Assembly: GCA_963922715.1 (NCBI GenBank)
Contig: CAWUJT010000060.1
Span: 1-15,303, forward strand
DNA from: CAWUJT01 sp963922715
GTDB lineage: Bacteria > Pseudomonadota > Alphaproteobacteria > Rhodobacterales > Rhodobacteraceae
Direction: 5' to 3'
Length of the DNA stretch: 15,303 bases
Shown here: piece by piece, positions 1-7,385 of the stretch
How positions within the stretch are numbered: position 1 is the stretch's first letter
How the letters are laid out: every line of letters starts with the position of its first letter
Program-made: the position numbers and the translations under genes
Notes under the pieces: generated by a model
Database searches by the model: none
What the model saw: the letters and a program-made list of their open reading frames with translations, nothing else
Told to the model about the DNA's origin: nothing

Positions 1-149
1 CAAGCCCGAGTTGCGGGAACAAACAAAACACTTTTGTCACGATAAAACCCTTTTACCTCATTAGATTTTTTTGGATTATTCTCATAATTCAGAAAATATA
101 TATTCCAAAAGGCGATTACTGTCATCCGAAGAGGACGCGCGCCGCTGAT
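1..149. other. AT-rich intergenic segment, no gene seen
   Basis: This stretch lies downstream of the leftward molybdopterin-binding gene, whose stop codon is at 150-152. I find no open reading frame of useful length and no hairpin followed by a T-run on either strand. A 7-bp inverted repeat (TTTTGGA at 69-75, TCCAAAA at 104-110) is present but could be chance in such AT-rich DNA. The segment probably holds the promoter of a gene beyond the left edge or the 3' end of the xdhC transcript. Confidence 0.4.
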
Positions 150-1136
150 TTATGTTTCGCGCAACCTTGGGCGCGTCGGCATTTCCTTTAATAGCCCGCC
201 AACGCCCATGGACATAATATCATGGGCAGTCACCTCTATACCACAAAGCACACGATTGAGAATCCAATCCGCGCCGTTGAGGGCCGGGCTGCGCGCACAG
301 CCCGGCAGGCCGATCACGGGTTTTTCACCAATCTGTCCCAAAAACAGCAAGTTGCCAGGATCAACCGGCATGCCATAGTGAATAAGCCGCCCACCGGCCT
401 TGATCAAAGCAGCAGGTGCTACATCGCGAATATCTGATGTTGCCGATGCTGTGAGGATCAAAATAGCCTCCCCAGGTGCCTCTATGATCGCCTGGGCCAA
501 AGCACGTTCTTCATGGGCAACCTTGCAACGCGGGGTCAACGTCACATCAAAGGGGCGCAATCGCGCAGCGGTGACGCGGCGCCCCTTATCATTATAGGTC
601 TTCGCTTTGAGTTCGGTCTCAATCAACGTAACGCTCTTTACAACTGGTGGGCAGATGTGCAGCGCGTCGTTTGCAAAAGCGCAGGCCTTGCTGAGCTTGT
701 GTTGCGCAACGGCATAGGGGATGATCTTCACAGTTGCGATCATCACACCTTCTGCGATTTTGGCATAATCCGGCAAGGTGGCCAATGTCAGACCCGGGTC
801 TTGCATGTTCAACGCAACCACAGCGGTCCGGTTGACACGCAAGAGGCCTGGCATCTTGGCAAACAGATTAACACGTCCCACAGAAGCAGGACCAAGCGTG
901 AAAGATGCTGGCTCTGCAACCAGGGCGTCAGCCAATTGTCTGGCCGCAATATCCTCTGGCACGTCATTTTCATCCAAACGTGCGGTGATAACCTCTTGGA
1001 CGCCTTCCTGCTTTAAGGCCGCGATGTCATCCTCTGTTAAAACCGCGCCTTTGGGTATTTTTCGGCCCAAAACATCCTGGCCGTGTGCAAGGATATCCCC
1101 CTTGGCCGCTTCCACTGGAACAGGTCCAAATTTCAT
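150..1136 (-). CDS. Molybdopterin-binding protein (MoeA/MogA-type domain)
   Basis: The 328-residue product carries a C-terminal molybdopterin-binding domain (about residues 165-300). The region IEAPGEAILILTASATSD (218-235) and the GLPGCARSP turn followed by LNGADWILNRVLCG (276-299) are typical of this family. The N-terminal half resembles the preceding domain of proteins annotated as molybdopterin-binding in Rhodobacteraceae and rhizobia. Its ATG overlaps the stop of the upstream XdhC-family gene in an ATGA arrangement, so the two are almost certainly translated together. Known relatives sit beside xanthine dehydrogenase, CO dehydrogenase or aldehyde oxidase genes, and a role in molybdenum-cofactor handling for such an enzyme is the natural inference. 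No signal peptide is seen, so the protein is cytoplasmic. It lacks the fused nucleotidyltransferase (MobA/MocA-like) domain found in some relatives. The family call is firm; the exact reaction is not known. Confidence 0.82.
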   Translation of the reverse strand: MKFGPVPVEAAKGDILAHGQDVLGRKIPKGAVLTEDDIAALKQEGVQEVITARLDENDVPEDIAARQLADALVAEPASFTLGPASVGRVNLFAKMPGLLRVNRTAVVALNMQDPGLTLATLPDYAKIAEGVMIATVKIIPYAVAQHKLSKACAFANDALHICPPVVKSVTLIETELKAKTYNDKGRRVTAARLRPFDVTLTPRCKVAHEERALAQAIIEAPGEAILILTASATSDIRDVAPAALIKAGGRLIHYGMPVDPGNLLFLGQIGEKPVIGLPGCARSPALNGADWILNRVLCGIEVTAHDIMSMGVGGLLKEMPTRPRLRET

Positions 1137-2104
1137 GGCGACCGTCTTAATGCCGCTGTGATTTCCGCCAGAACGGCAACAGCGATCTCAGCCGGCGTCC
1201 GGGCCCCGATATCAAGGCCGATGGGAGCATGTAACCGCGCGGTTTGCTCTGCCGTAATCCCATTCTCTGTGAGCCGCGTGATCCGCTTGGCATGGGTGCG
1301 TGTCGATCCAAGACAACCGATATAGAATGCCTCCGATGTGAGGGCGGTGGCCAGAGCCATATCGTCGATTTTGGCATCATGGGTCAGCGTGACAACAGCC
1401 GTGCGCGCATCAATCCCAAGAGACTGCAAAGCACTGTCCGGCCAATCCACATGCAAGTCTGTATCTGGAAAGCGGGCGGCAGAAGCGAAAGCCTCCCGCG
1501 GATCGATCACCGTCACGTCATATCCGGCAATCTTAGCCATCGGCACAAGCGCTTGGGCAATATGCACCCCGCCAATCACATACAACCGCAAGGGTGGATT
1601 GTGGATCACCACGAATGTGTTTTCGTCTTCAAACCCACTCTCATCACGTTGAAACCTCTGTGAAAACTCTGGAGGCACGGCAACTTTTCCCGCACCTGTC
1701 GCAACATCGATGACATGGGCAACAGGCTGTTTTTCACGGCGCATTCTCTCGATATGGTGCAAACTTGGATAAATGCCCCCTGCCCCAGACACAGGTAACA
1801 CTAAGATTTTGATCTGTCCGCCACAGGCCAGGCCCACCGCAAACGCATCATCATCACTCACACCATATTCGAGTATTTTCGGCGCACCGCCGGCCATCAA
1901 CTCCAATGCCTCGGCCACAACCGCCCCTTCAACACACCCCCCCGAGACAGAGCCGACCAACTCCGCCTGCTCTGAGATCGCCATCAGACTTCCCACAGGG
2001 CGCGGCGCAGAGCCCCATGTCTCAACAACAATGGCAAGACAGGCTGAGTGACCGGCATCATGCCAAACAAGGCTATGGGACAGAGGATCTGATACGTCAT
2101 TCAT
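1133..2104 (-). CDS. XdhC/CoxI-family molybdoenzyme maturation protein
   Basis: The 323-residue protein has both halves of the XdhC family. The N-terminal XdhC_CoxI domain shows ETWGSAPRPVGSLMA (28-42), GSVSGGCVEGAV (51-62) and GLACGGQI (91-98). The C-terminal Rossmann-like domain shows RLYVIGGVHIAQAL (173-186), VTVIDPREAF (198-207) and FYIGCLGSTRTHAKR (260-274). In Rhodobacter, XdhC binds molybdenum cofactor, helps its sulfuration and delivers it to xanthine dehydrogenase; CoxI-type members serve related enzymes. Cys57 and Cys93 lie in the conserved glycine-rich loops. The ATG at 2104 is the first plausible start; the Shine-Dalgarno is weak. The gene follows the P450 gene after 182 bp on the same strand and overlaps the molybdopterin-binding gene by 4 bp. 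Which molybdoenzyme it serves cannot be told from this window. Confidence 0.9.
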   Translation of the reverse strand: MNDVSDPLSHSLVWHDAGHSACLAIVVETWGSAPRPVGSLMAISEQAELVGSVSGGCVEGAVVAEALELMAGGAPKILEYGVSDDDAFAVGLACGGQIKILVLPVSGAGGIYPSLHHIERMRREKQPVAHVIDVATGAGKVAVPPEFSQRFQRDESGFEDENTFVVIHNPPLRLYVIGGVHIAQALVPMAKIAGYDVTVIDPREAFASAARFPDTDLHVDWPDSALQSLGIDARTAVVTLTHDAKIDDMALATALTSEAFYIGCLGSTRTHAKRITRLTENGITAEQTARLHAPIGLDIGARTPAEIAVAVLAEITAALRRSP

Positions 2105-2286
2105 ATGGGGACTTTATCGTATCATACTTGTCCTATGTACAATATCTTTCTGAGTATGATCAAAAAAAGTACACATAAGAATAGGGACAGTTTTTCAGCT
2201 TCGTTTATGTTATGAATTGAGTACACCCAATATATGCAACTTAATCAGAATGCACAAAGTCCCGGTCAATGGGGGCGTGTCAGTCC
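2105..2286. promoter_or_regulatory. xdhC upstream region with inverted repeat
   Basis: This gap separates the P450 stop from the xdhC start. A perfect 8-bp inverted repeat, ATCATACT at 2121-2128 and AGTATGAT at 2153-2160, brackets a 24-nt centre about 17 bp upstream of the xdhC ATG. It would overlap a leftward promoter placed in the usual position. No convincing -35/-10 pair or terminator hairpin was found, so a read-through transcript from the P450 gene is also possible. Operator function is inference only. Confidence 0.3.
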
Positions 2287-3648
2287 TTAGGGTTCTCGCG
2301 CTTTTCGGGGGATCGCTTTAAGCCAAATGCCATCTTTCGCGCGCACCGTCAGATGCGCAACAGGAACGGGAATGCGTGTAGAATCCGCTTCAAATCGATA
2401 GTGCTCCAGGAGTTTTGCTAAGATCAGAGGTCCTTCAACCATCGCAAACCCAGCCCCCGGACACACACGCGGACCGGCAGAGAACGGAATATAGGCCTCC
2501 CGGGCGGCCGATTTTGTGTCCACACGCCCCCAGCGGTCTGGATCGAAGGCATCTGGGCTTTCCCACAGACGATTGTGACGATGCAAATGCCACGGGCTCA
2601 GAACCACTTGCGTGCCGGGCGCAGCCGCCCTGCCCCGGAATGTTTCCGATTTGACCGTCTCTCGCACCATCATCGGCACCGGGCTATAAAGACGTAGTGT
2701 CTCTCGGAAAACGTTTTTGGTTAATGTAAGCTTACCAATGTCTTCGAATGTCTCAGCACCATGTATCGCTTCTTGGTAGACTTTGTCTTGTATGTCGGGA
2801 TGTGTGGCCAAAAGATACAAAGACCACGCCAAGGCAGAGGCCGAGGTTTCATGTCCCGCCAGAAAGAAAATCGCCACTTGATCGATCATTTCCTCAGGGG
2901 AAAAACACACCCCCGTTTCAGGATCAGGTGTGGTCATGATCTTTGTGGCCAGATCATCCGGGGCTTTACCTGATGCGATGTCCTGTGCTCTGAGATGAGT
3001 GATTTCGGCAATCAACTGCCGGATATGACGGGCATTTCTAAGCGTTTTGCGCTTGTGAAAGCGCGGCATCCAGCGGGGAAGCGGCACCAGCGCGGAGAGG
3101 TTTAACAAAGGTTGCGTGCGTTGATAAGCCCGAAAGGCATGAAAGACCCGACGCGCCAGATGGTGTTCAATCGGCATCGAAAACAGCGTCCGGAAAATGA
3201 CATCTGCGGCGACATGGCTGCAAATTTCTTCGATCTCGACCCAATCACTTGTCGGGTCCAAATGTTTTTGGGCCGCGACTGCTGCGTCATACATCTGCGG
3301 GAACGTGGCTTTGAGACGCCCACCCGCAAAGGCTGGATCAATTATCCTGCGTTGTGCCTCCCAATGTGCCCCATTGGTCACAAAAACCGATTGCCCGAGA
3401 AGTGGCGCTAACCCTTCGCGCACACGATCGGATTTCGGAAAATCCTCTGGGCGCTCTTTTAGCACCAGAGACACAAGTTTGGGATCGTTCATCAGAAGCG
3501 ATCGAAAAAACGGCGTCTTAAAATCAGCCATCCAAGCGCGGTAGAGTTTTTCCGGCTGTGCAGAGAGAATGTCCTTGCGAAACAGGCGCATATACCGCCA
3601 CTGACTGATTGCGTCTGGGCGAGATTTTGGCTTTGGGGGCAGCGTCAT
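2287..3648 (-). CDS. Cytochrome P450
   Basis: The 453-residue protein has the full set of P450 signatures. The I-helix oxygen-activation motif AGHETS is at 264-269, the K-helix E-x-x-R is E316 to R319 (ETLR), the FDPDRW meander motif is at 368-373, and the haem-binding loop FSAGPRVCPG is at 389-398 with Cys396 as axial thiolate ligand. It would insert one oxygen atom from O2 into an organic substrate, using electrons from a ferredoxin or similar partner. No redox partner is encoded in the window and none is fused. There is no N-terminal membrane anchor, so it should be soluble, as is usual for bacterial P450s. The start ATG overlaps the stop of the upstream hydrolase gene (ATGA at 3645-3648), which indicates translational coupling and suggests that the two act on the same compound or pathway. 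The substrate cannot be predicted. Confidence 0.97.
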   Translation of the reverse strand: MTLPPKPKSRPDAISQWRYMRLFRKDILSAQPEKLYRAWMADFKTPFFRSLLMNDPKLVSLVLKERPEDFPKSDRVREGLAPLLGQSVFVTNGAHWEAQRRIIDPAFAGGRLKATFPQMYDAAVAAQKHLDPTSDWVEIEEICSHVAADVIFRTLFSMPIEHHLARRVFHAFRAYQRTQPLLNLSALVPLPRWMPRFHKRKTLRNARHIRQLIAEITHLRAQDIASGKAPDDLATKIMTTPDPETGVCFSPEEMIDQVAIFFLAGHETSASALAWSLYLLATHPDIQDKVYQEAIHGAETFEDIGKLTLTKNVFRETLRLYSPVPMMVRETVKSETFRGRAAAPGTQVVLSPWHLHRHNRLWESPDAFDPDRWGRVDTKSAAREAYIPFSAGPRVCPGAGFAMVEGPLILAKLLEHYRFEADSTRIPVPVAHLTVRAKDGIWLKAIPRKAREP

Positions 3649-4862
3649 GGCGAAAGGTCCGTGTAGATGTTCACAGGCTTTGTGATTACCGACGGGGAGT
3701 TTTTGCGCTTTGCAAACCGTTCAGCCAACGTATATGGGCCTGCCGTAATCTGAAAATAATCATATCCTTTAGGACGATCAAACGCGTGAAGATATTGGAA
3801 ATGCAAGCGGTAATAACGCCGCTTGAGCGCGTTCCAGCGTTCCGGGCTGAGAGTGGTGGAAAAAGCCGCTGAAATGACCAGGGGCCATCGTTTGGCCTTT
3901 GGGGCAACGCCACTGACCGCAACCGGATCACAGAGCGCAAAGGCACAACCATCACCCAGCGCGCTGACATCAATCCATGTGAGACGTGTTTCCATAGAAA
4001 GATAGGCAAGATCACGTCGCAGGCGATGCGCATCGGGCAAGAAAGAAACCATCGGCACAACATGCCCAAGCGTCAAAAGCGCCAATTTTGGGCGCAGCGC
4101 ACCTGTATCTGTGTCTTGATCGCGCAGATAATCCGCCAAAATCGACACGGCCAGATGCGCACCCGAGGAATGGCCAACAACCAACACCTCTTCTACATCG
4201 CGTGACATCGCCTCAGACAGCGTAGCACGAAACGCCCCAAGGCGGTCTTCCAGCTCTGACGGGTTTGCGCCGCGAAATTGCGCAGAATAGGCGTAATCGT
4301 GCATCAGATAATACGCCAAGAATGTGCGGTCCCAACGGCGGAAAAGGTGTAAAACGCCATATCCTACACACAGGGCAATCAGCGCCGCCAACCCATTTGA
4401 AAATCTAAACGTGAAAAATGTGGCAAACAGATCATAGACCCAAACAGCAAGTCCGATGGCAAGGATGGCCTGAAATATCAGAAAAACAATCGGGTAAAGG
4501 GCGGCAATCACAGGGCCCCGGCGCAGTTGGATCAAACGCCACAGTGTGCCCGAGGCGATATAAGTCCAAGACGTGTGCATAAGTTGCCGGTAGGTTTCAA
4601 AAATAGACCGCCCCATAGACCGCTGCACGATGTCAGACCAGACCAAAACCTCGATCACAGCCTCTGATGTCAGATCTGTGTCCTGATACTGCACGCGCCA
4701 TGCAAAATTTTTGTGGTCCTTGACGGCCTCTTGCTGAAGTTTGTACCCACAGATCGCGGCTTGCCTCTGGCCCTCACTGCGATACATCTCTCGGTAACGT
4801 CGTGCTGGGAAAGGGTCATAGCCTGGGATATACAGCACATGCCGACGTTTGACGGATTGCAT
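3645..4862 (-). CDS. Membrane-inserted alpha/beta-hydrolase-like protein
   Basis: I take the start at the ATG at 4862 (405 residues) because a purine-rich AGAAAGAGA ends a few bases upstream. Longer in-frame starts to 4985 would run through the divergent TusA-family gene. The N-terminus RRHVLYIPGYDPFPARRYRE looks like the first strand and oxyanion turn of an alpha/beta-hydrolase. Two hydrophobic spans at about 118-146 and 156-173 predict membrane insertion. The nucleophile elbow GHSSG is at 230-234 with Ser232. Asp298 or Asp304 in WIDVSALGDG and His354 or His359 near the C-terminus are candidate triad partners. The gene is coupled by a 4-bp overlap to the P450 gene. An esterase or lipase working with the P450 on a hydrophobic substrate at the inner membrane is plausible. 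The substrate is unknown and activity is unproven. Confidence 0.75.
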   Translation of the reverse strand: MQSVKRRHVLYIPGYDPFPARRYREMYRSEGQRQAAICGYKLQQEAVKDHKNFAWRVQYQDTDLTSEAVIEVLVWSDIVQRSMGRSIFETYRQLMHTSWTYIASGTLWRLIQLRRGPVIAALYPIVFLIFQAILAIGLAVWVYDLFATFFTFRFSNGLAALIALCVGYGVLHLFRRWDRTFLAYYLMHDYAYSAQFRGANPSELEDRLGAFRATLSEAMSRDVEEVLVVGHSSGAHLAVSILADYLRDQDTDTGALRPKLALLTLGHVVPMVSFLPDAHRLRRDLAYLSMETRLTWIDVSALGDGCAFALCDPVAVSGVAPKAKRWPLVISAAFSTTLSPERWNALKRRYYRLHFQYLHAFDRPKGYDYFQITAGPYTLAERFAKRKNSPSVITKPVNIYTDLSP

Positions 4863-4908
4863 GAATCTCTTTCTGTTTTTTGATACCATACCAACATGAA
4901 GGTGAAAA
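4863..4908. promoter_or_regulatory. 46-bp divergent gap between hydrolase and TusA-family genes
   Basis: The two start codons face away from each other with only 46 bp between them. Both Shine-Dalgarno sequences lie inside it: AGAAAGAGA leftward and GAAGGTG rightward. Any promoters must overlap each other or extend into the opposite coding region. I could not pick out a convincing -35/-10 pair. Confidence 0.4.
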
Positions 4909-5223
4909 ATGAAGATCGAGAAATGGGACATAACAGTGGATGCCATAGGTCTTCTGTGCCCCCTGCCCGTTCTGAAATTGCGCAAATGTTTGGCTGCTTT
5001 GGGCCCAGGTCAACGGGTGTGTTTGTTGGCGGATGATCCTGCCGCTGCAATCGATGTCCCACATTTCTGTCACGAAACAGGCCACAGCTTCTTAGGCCAA
5101 GACACACACCCAGACGCAACGGCATATTTTGTCGAGAAGCGTGAAAACGCCTCTGCCAAATGTGTTTCATACAATGCGGAAAACGACGACACAAAGAGTT
5201 CACAAGACAAAGCCTCTCTGTAA
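4909..5223 (+). CDS. TusA/SirA-family sulfur carrier protein
   Basis: The 104-residue protein matches the TusA fold: WDITVDAIGLLCPLPVLKLRKCL at the N-terminus with the signature CPxP motif at Cys17-Pro-Leu-Pro20, then PGQRVCLLADDPAAAIDVPHFCHETGHSFL. In the family this cysteine carries a persulfide received from a cysteine desulfurase and passed on, for example for tRNA thiolation or molybdenum-cofactor synthesis. Here the partner is unknown. The core ends near residue 75; the remaining 30 or so residues are a charged, probably disordered tail not present in the roughly 80-residue E. coli TusA. A good Shine-Dalgarno (GAAGGTG) precedes the ATG. The gene is divergent from the hydrolase/P450 pair and lies 44 bp ahead of the LysR gene on the same strand, so those two may be co-transcribed. 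Confidence 0.88.
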   Translation: MKIEKWDITVDAIGLLCPLPVLKLRKCLAALGPGQRVCLLADDPAAAIDVPHFCHETGHSFLGQDTHPDATAYFVEKRENASAKCVSYNAENDDTKSSQDKASL

Positions 5224-5267
5224 TACTCTCGCATAGGATACCCATGTGACACACGATTGGAGAAAGC

Positions 5268-6167
5268 ATGGATTGGGACAAACTGAGGGTTTTTCACACA
5301 GTTGCATCAGCGGGGAGTTTAACGCTTGCTGGTGAGAGATTGCACATCAGCCAATCGGCTGTCAGCAGGCAAATCCGCACCCTCGAAGAAAGCCTGAACA
5401 CCACGCTTTTTCACCGGCATGCGCGCGGACTTATCCTGACCGAACAGGGCGAATTGCTGTTTGATGCAACCTGTGTGATGACCAAGCGCCTAGACACCGC
5501 CGCCGCCCGGATCAGAGACAGTAAAGAAGAGGTCTTTGGCGATCTTCGGGTGACCACAACCATTGCCTTTGGCTCCCTTTGGTTGGCCCCGCGCCTTGCC
5601 ACGCTCTATGACAAATACCCCGATATTCATATTGATCTCATGCTGGAGGAACGCGTCCTTGATTTGCCGATGCGAGAGGCAGATGTCGCCATTCGAATGA
5701 AAGAACCCTCCCAGGCCGAGCTGATCCGCAAGCGGCTTATGGACATCAAAATGCGGCTTTATGCAACGCCCAGCTATCTGGCAACCCATGGCGCGCCCCA
5801 AGCAGTATCGGAGCTGCTGATCCACAGAATCATCTGTCAAAGCCCGCATTCGGCACAAGTGGCCGCCGGGGCACACCTTGTGCGGGATTTAATTGCACAA
5901 GGGGCCAGTAATTTTCTGACGGTCAACAATTACTTCGGGGTTTTGCAAAGTGTTCTTCATAATTTGGGGATTGGCATATTACCAGATTATCTTGTCACCG
6001 ACTTTCCACACCTTGTGTGTGTTATGCCCGATTTGCAGTCTAAAAATGTGCCTGTCTTTCTGGCCTACCCAGAGGAGCTGCGTAATTCCCGGCGCATTGA
6101 AGTCTTTCGGGATTTTGTGACCGAAGAAATCTCGGCGTTTCGCAAAGCCACACGCAACACGCCCTGA
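5268..6167 (+). CDS. LysR-family transcriptional regulator
   Basis: The 299-residue protein has the N-terminal LysR winged helix-turn-helix (about residues 3-62; LRVFHTVASAGSLTLAGERL followed by SQSAVSRQIRTLEESL and LFHRHARGLILTEQG). A periplasmic-binding-protein-like effector domain runs from about 92 to 295. A GGAGA Shine-Dalgarno precedes the ATG at 5268. LysR proteins usually act as tetramers that respond to a small ligand and often control a divergent or adjacent gene. Here the nearest candidates are the upstream TusA-family gene, the hydrolase/P450 pair, or the regulator itself. The protein resembles a LysR type widely conserved in Rhodobacteraceae, so it may be a core regulator unrelated to its present neighbours. 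Ligand and targets cannot be read from the sequence. Confidence 0.95.
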   Translation: MDWDKLRVFHTVASAGSLTLAGERLHISQSAVSRQIRTLEESLNTTLFHRHARGLILTEQGELLFDATCVMTKRLDTAAARIRDSKEEVFGDLRVTTTIAFGSLWLAPRLATLYDKYPDIHIDLMLEERVLDLPMREADVAIRMKEPSQAELIRKRLMDIKMRLYATPSYLATHGAPQAVSELLIHRIICQSPHSAQVAAGAHLVRDLIAQGASNFLTVNNYFGVLQSVLHNLGIGILPDYLVTDFPHLVCVMPDLQSKNVPVFLAYPEELRNSRRIEVFRDFVTEEISAFRKATRNTP

Positions 6168-6304
6168 TTTGTCTGTTCAAAAACTGCATAGGGGTTATGC
6201 AAAACCAGCAACCCCATCTCTATTGCCGCCTGTAAAGCAGCCGCCTAAATCAGACTCATGAATGGGAATACCACTCTTATTCTCGTTCCCTCCCTGTTAG
6301 ACTT

Positions 6305-6332
6305 TGGCCGAGCTGTTGGCTCGGCCATTTTT
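6305..6332 (+). terminator. Rho-independent terminator after the LysR gene
   Basis: A perfect 9-bp stem, TGGCCGAGC at 6305-6313 and GCTCGGCCA at 6319-6327, encloses a 5-nt loop (TGTTG) and is followed by TTTTT at 6328-6332. Read rightward it has the classic form of an intrinsic terminator. It stands 138 bp after the LysR stop and overlaps the last bases of the convergent sufE gene. Read leftward it has no T-run after the stem, so it should work poorly for sufE. Confidence 0.88.
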
Positions 6333-6756
6333 AACAACGAGATGTTTCTGCAACCTGCCTGATACGCTGCACCATAGCGCGAAATCCATTGGACCGTTGG
6401 GCGGAAAGATGATCCTCTAGGCCGAGCTGTTGAAAAATCGCCTCTGTGTTCAGTGTCTGGATTTCACTCACCGTCCGCCCAGCATAGATGATATGCAATA
6501 TCGCAATCAACCCGCGCACAATGATGGCGTCACTGTCCGCGACGAAATCAAAACGGGCGGCTTTGTCGTCGCCTTGCGTAAAAGGATAAAGCCAAACCTG
6601 GCTCGCACATCCATCTACCTTTGTTGTGGCAGTCTTAAGTGTATCATCCATAACGGGAAGGGTTTTGCCCAAATCAATGATATGGGCATAACGGTCTTCC
6701 CAATCTTCCAGAAACGAAAACGTCTCAATCAGGTCGTCCAGTTCAGGTTGTGCCAT
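6331..6756 (-). CDS. sufE: SufE-family cysteine desulfuration protein
   Basis: The 141-residue product is a typical SufE: an N-terminal ELDDLIETFSFLEDWEDRYAHIIDLG segment, then the motif VDGCASQVW with the sulfur-accepting Cys50, then the usual VRGLIAILHIIYAGRTVSEI helix. SufE takes a persulfide from the desulfurase SufS and supplies Fe-S cluster assembly in the cytoplasm. I use the ATG at 6756; a TTG two codons upstream is less likely, and GGACG lies at a workable distance. The gene stands alone rather than in a suf operon, as is often seen for stand-alone sufE copies. It converges on the LysR gene, and its stop codon overlaps the T-run of the terminator there. Confidence 0.93.
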   Translation of the reverse strand: MAQPELDDLIETFSFLEDWEDRYAHIIDLGKTLPVMDDTLKTATTKVDGCASQVWLYPFTQGDDKAARFDFVADSDAIIVRGLIAILHIIYAGRTVSEIQTLNTEAIFQQLGLEDHLSAQRSNGFRAMVQRIRQVAETSRC

Positions 6757-6867
6757 TTGCAAGCGTCCATTTTCTTTGACTAGCTAGAGAAGTGCCGCAA
6801 TAAGGTCCATAGCTTTTCAGCCGCGTTAAAGTGCGTTAAGGATCAATGAATGATTTTGGAGGGAATG
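6757..6867. promoter_or_regulatory. sufE/lipoprotein divergent promoter region
   Basis: This 111-bp gap lies between two divergent starts. It contains two direct copies of GCGTTAA at 6823-6829 and 6833-6839, exactly one helical turn apart, and the strong Shine-Dalgarno GGAGGG at 6858-6863. The SD sits 4 nt before the ATG at 6868 and decides that start over the in-frame ATG at 6850. The repeats could bind a regulator, but this is inference. Confidence 0.4.
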
Positions 6868-7338
6868 ATGCGCGTCCTTTTCACTGCCTTGGCCGCAAGT
6901 CTTGTGCTGGCTGGGTGTTCGCAAGTCTCACAGAGCCGTGTCAACCCGTTGAATTGGTTTGGGAGACAGGACTCTGATGTGAGTTCTGACAGAGCAGATC
7001 AAACCATCAATGAGAGCAGAGATGATGTTCTGATTTCACAGATCATAAGCTTGGATGTCGCCCCGCATCCGGGCGGCGTCCTGATAACCGCCAAAGCCAT
7101 CGCCGCAACCGAAGGGTTTTATGACACGGCGCTGATCCTGCGCGGGCAGGAAGACAGAAGATTGATCTATGAATTTCGCGCCAAAGCGCCGCCCTCCGTC
7201 AATCCACCCGTTGGAACACCTGTGACACGTGAACTGATCACGGGGCGTTTTATCAGCACCCAAGACTTGAACAACGCCGAGCAAATAACGGTTATCGCGC
7301 AACAAAACCAAAGGTCTGTGACACGCGCGGAAAATTAG
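6868..7338 (+). CDS. Small lipoprotein of unknown function
   Basis: With the start at 6868 the protein has 156 residues. It begins with a clear lipoprotein signal peptide: MRVLFTALAASLVLAGC, lipobox LAGC, with Cys17 as the lipidated residue. The mature N-terminus includes NPLNWFGRQ, a segment I associate with a family common in Rhodobacteraceae. The remainder (about 55-150) is a single soluble domain rich in short beta-strand-like segments, with a PPSVNPPVGTP linker. No catalytic motif is visible. It should be anchored to the periplasmic side of a membrane, probably the outer one because residue +2 is serine. It is divergent from sufE and converges on glmM with a 47-bp gap in which I see no terminator. 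Function is unknown. Confidence 0.85.
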   Translation: MRVLFTALAASLVLAGCSQVSQSRVNPLNWFGRQDSDVSSDRADQTINESRDDVLISQIISLDVAPHPGGVLITAKAIAATEGFYDTALILRGQEDRRLIYEFRAKAPPSVNPPVGTPVTRELITGRFISTQDLNNAEQITVIAQQNQRSVTRAEN

Positions 7339-7385
7339 TCGTTTTTATTTATTGGCCACGATTGCAGACCAAAGCTTCATTGCAG

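Noticed and set aside
513..1016. A 167-codon open frame on the plus strand
   Set aside because: It lies wholly inside the molybdopterin-binding gene on the other strand, its translation resembles no family, and its composition fits a mirror frame of a real gene.
4863..4985. 41 extra N-terminal codons for the hydrolase
   Set aside because: They overlap the divergent TusA-family gene, read as low-quality sequence, and the purine-rich ribosome site fits the ATG at 4862 better.
4670..5281. A 203-codon open frame on the minus strand
   Set aside because: It overlaps both the hydrolase N-terminus and the TusA-family gene, has no family resemblance and no supporting Shine-Dalgarno.
6191..6207. Small inverted repeat (TGCATA/TATGCA) after the LysR gene as a terminator
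   Set aside because: The stem is only 6 bp and is not followed by a T-run; the strong terminator lies about 100 bp further on.
6850..6867. Earlier ATG start for the lipoprotein
   Set aside because: The Shine-Dalgarno GGAGGG would lie inside the coding sequence; the ATG at 6868 gives correct spacing and a clean signal peptide.
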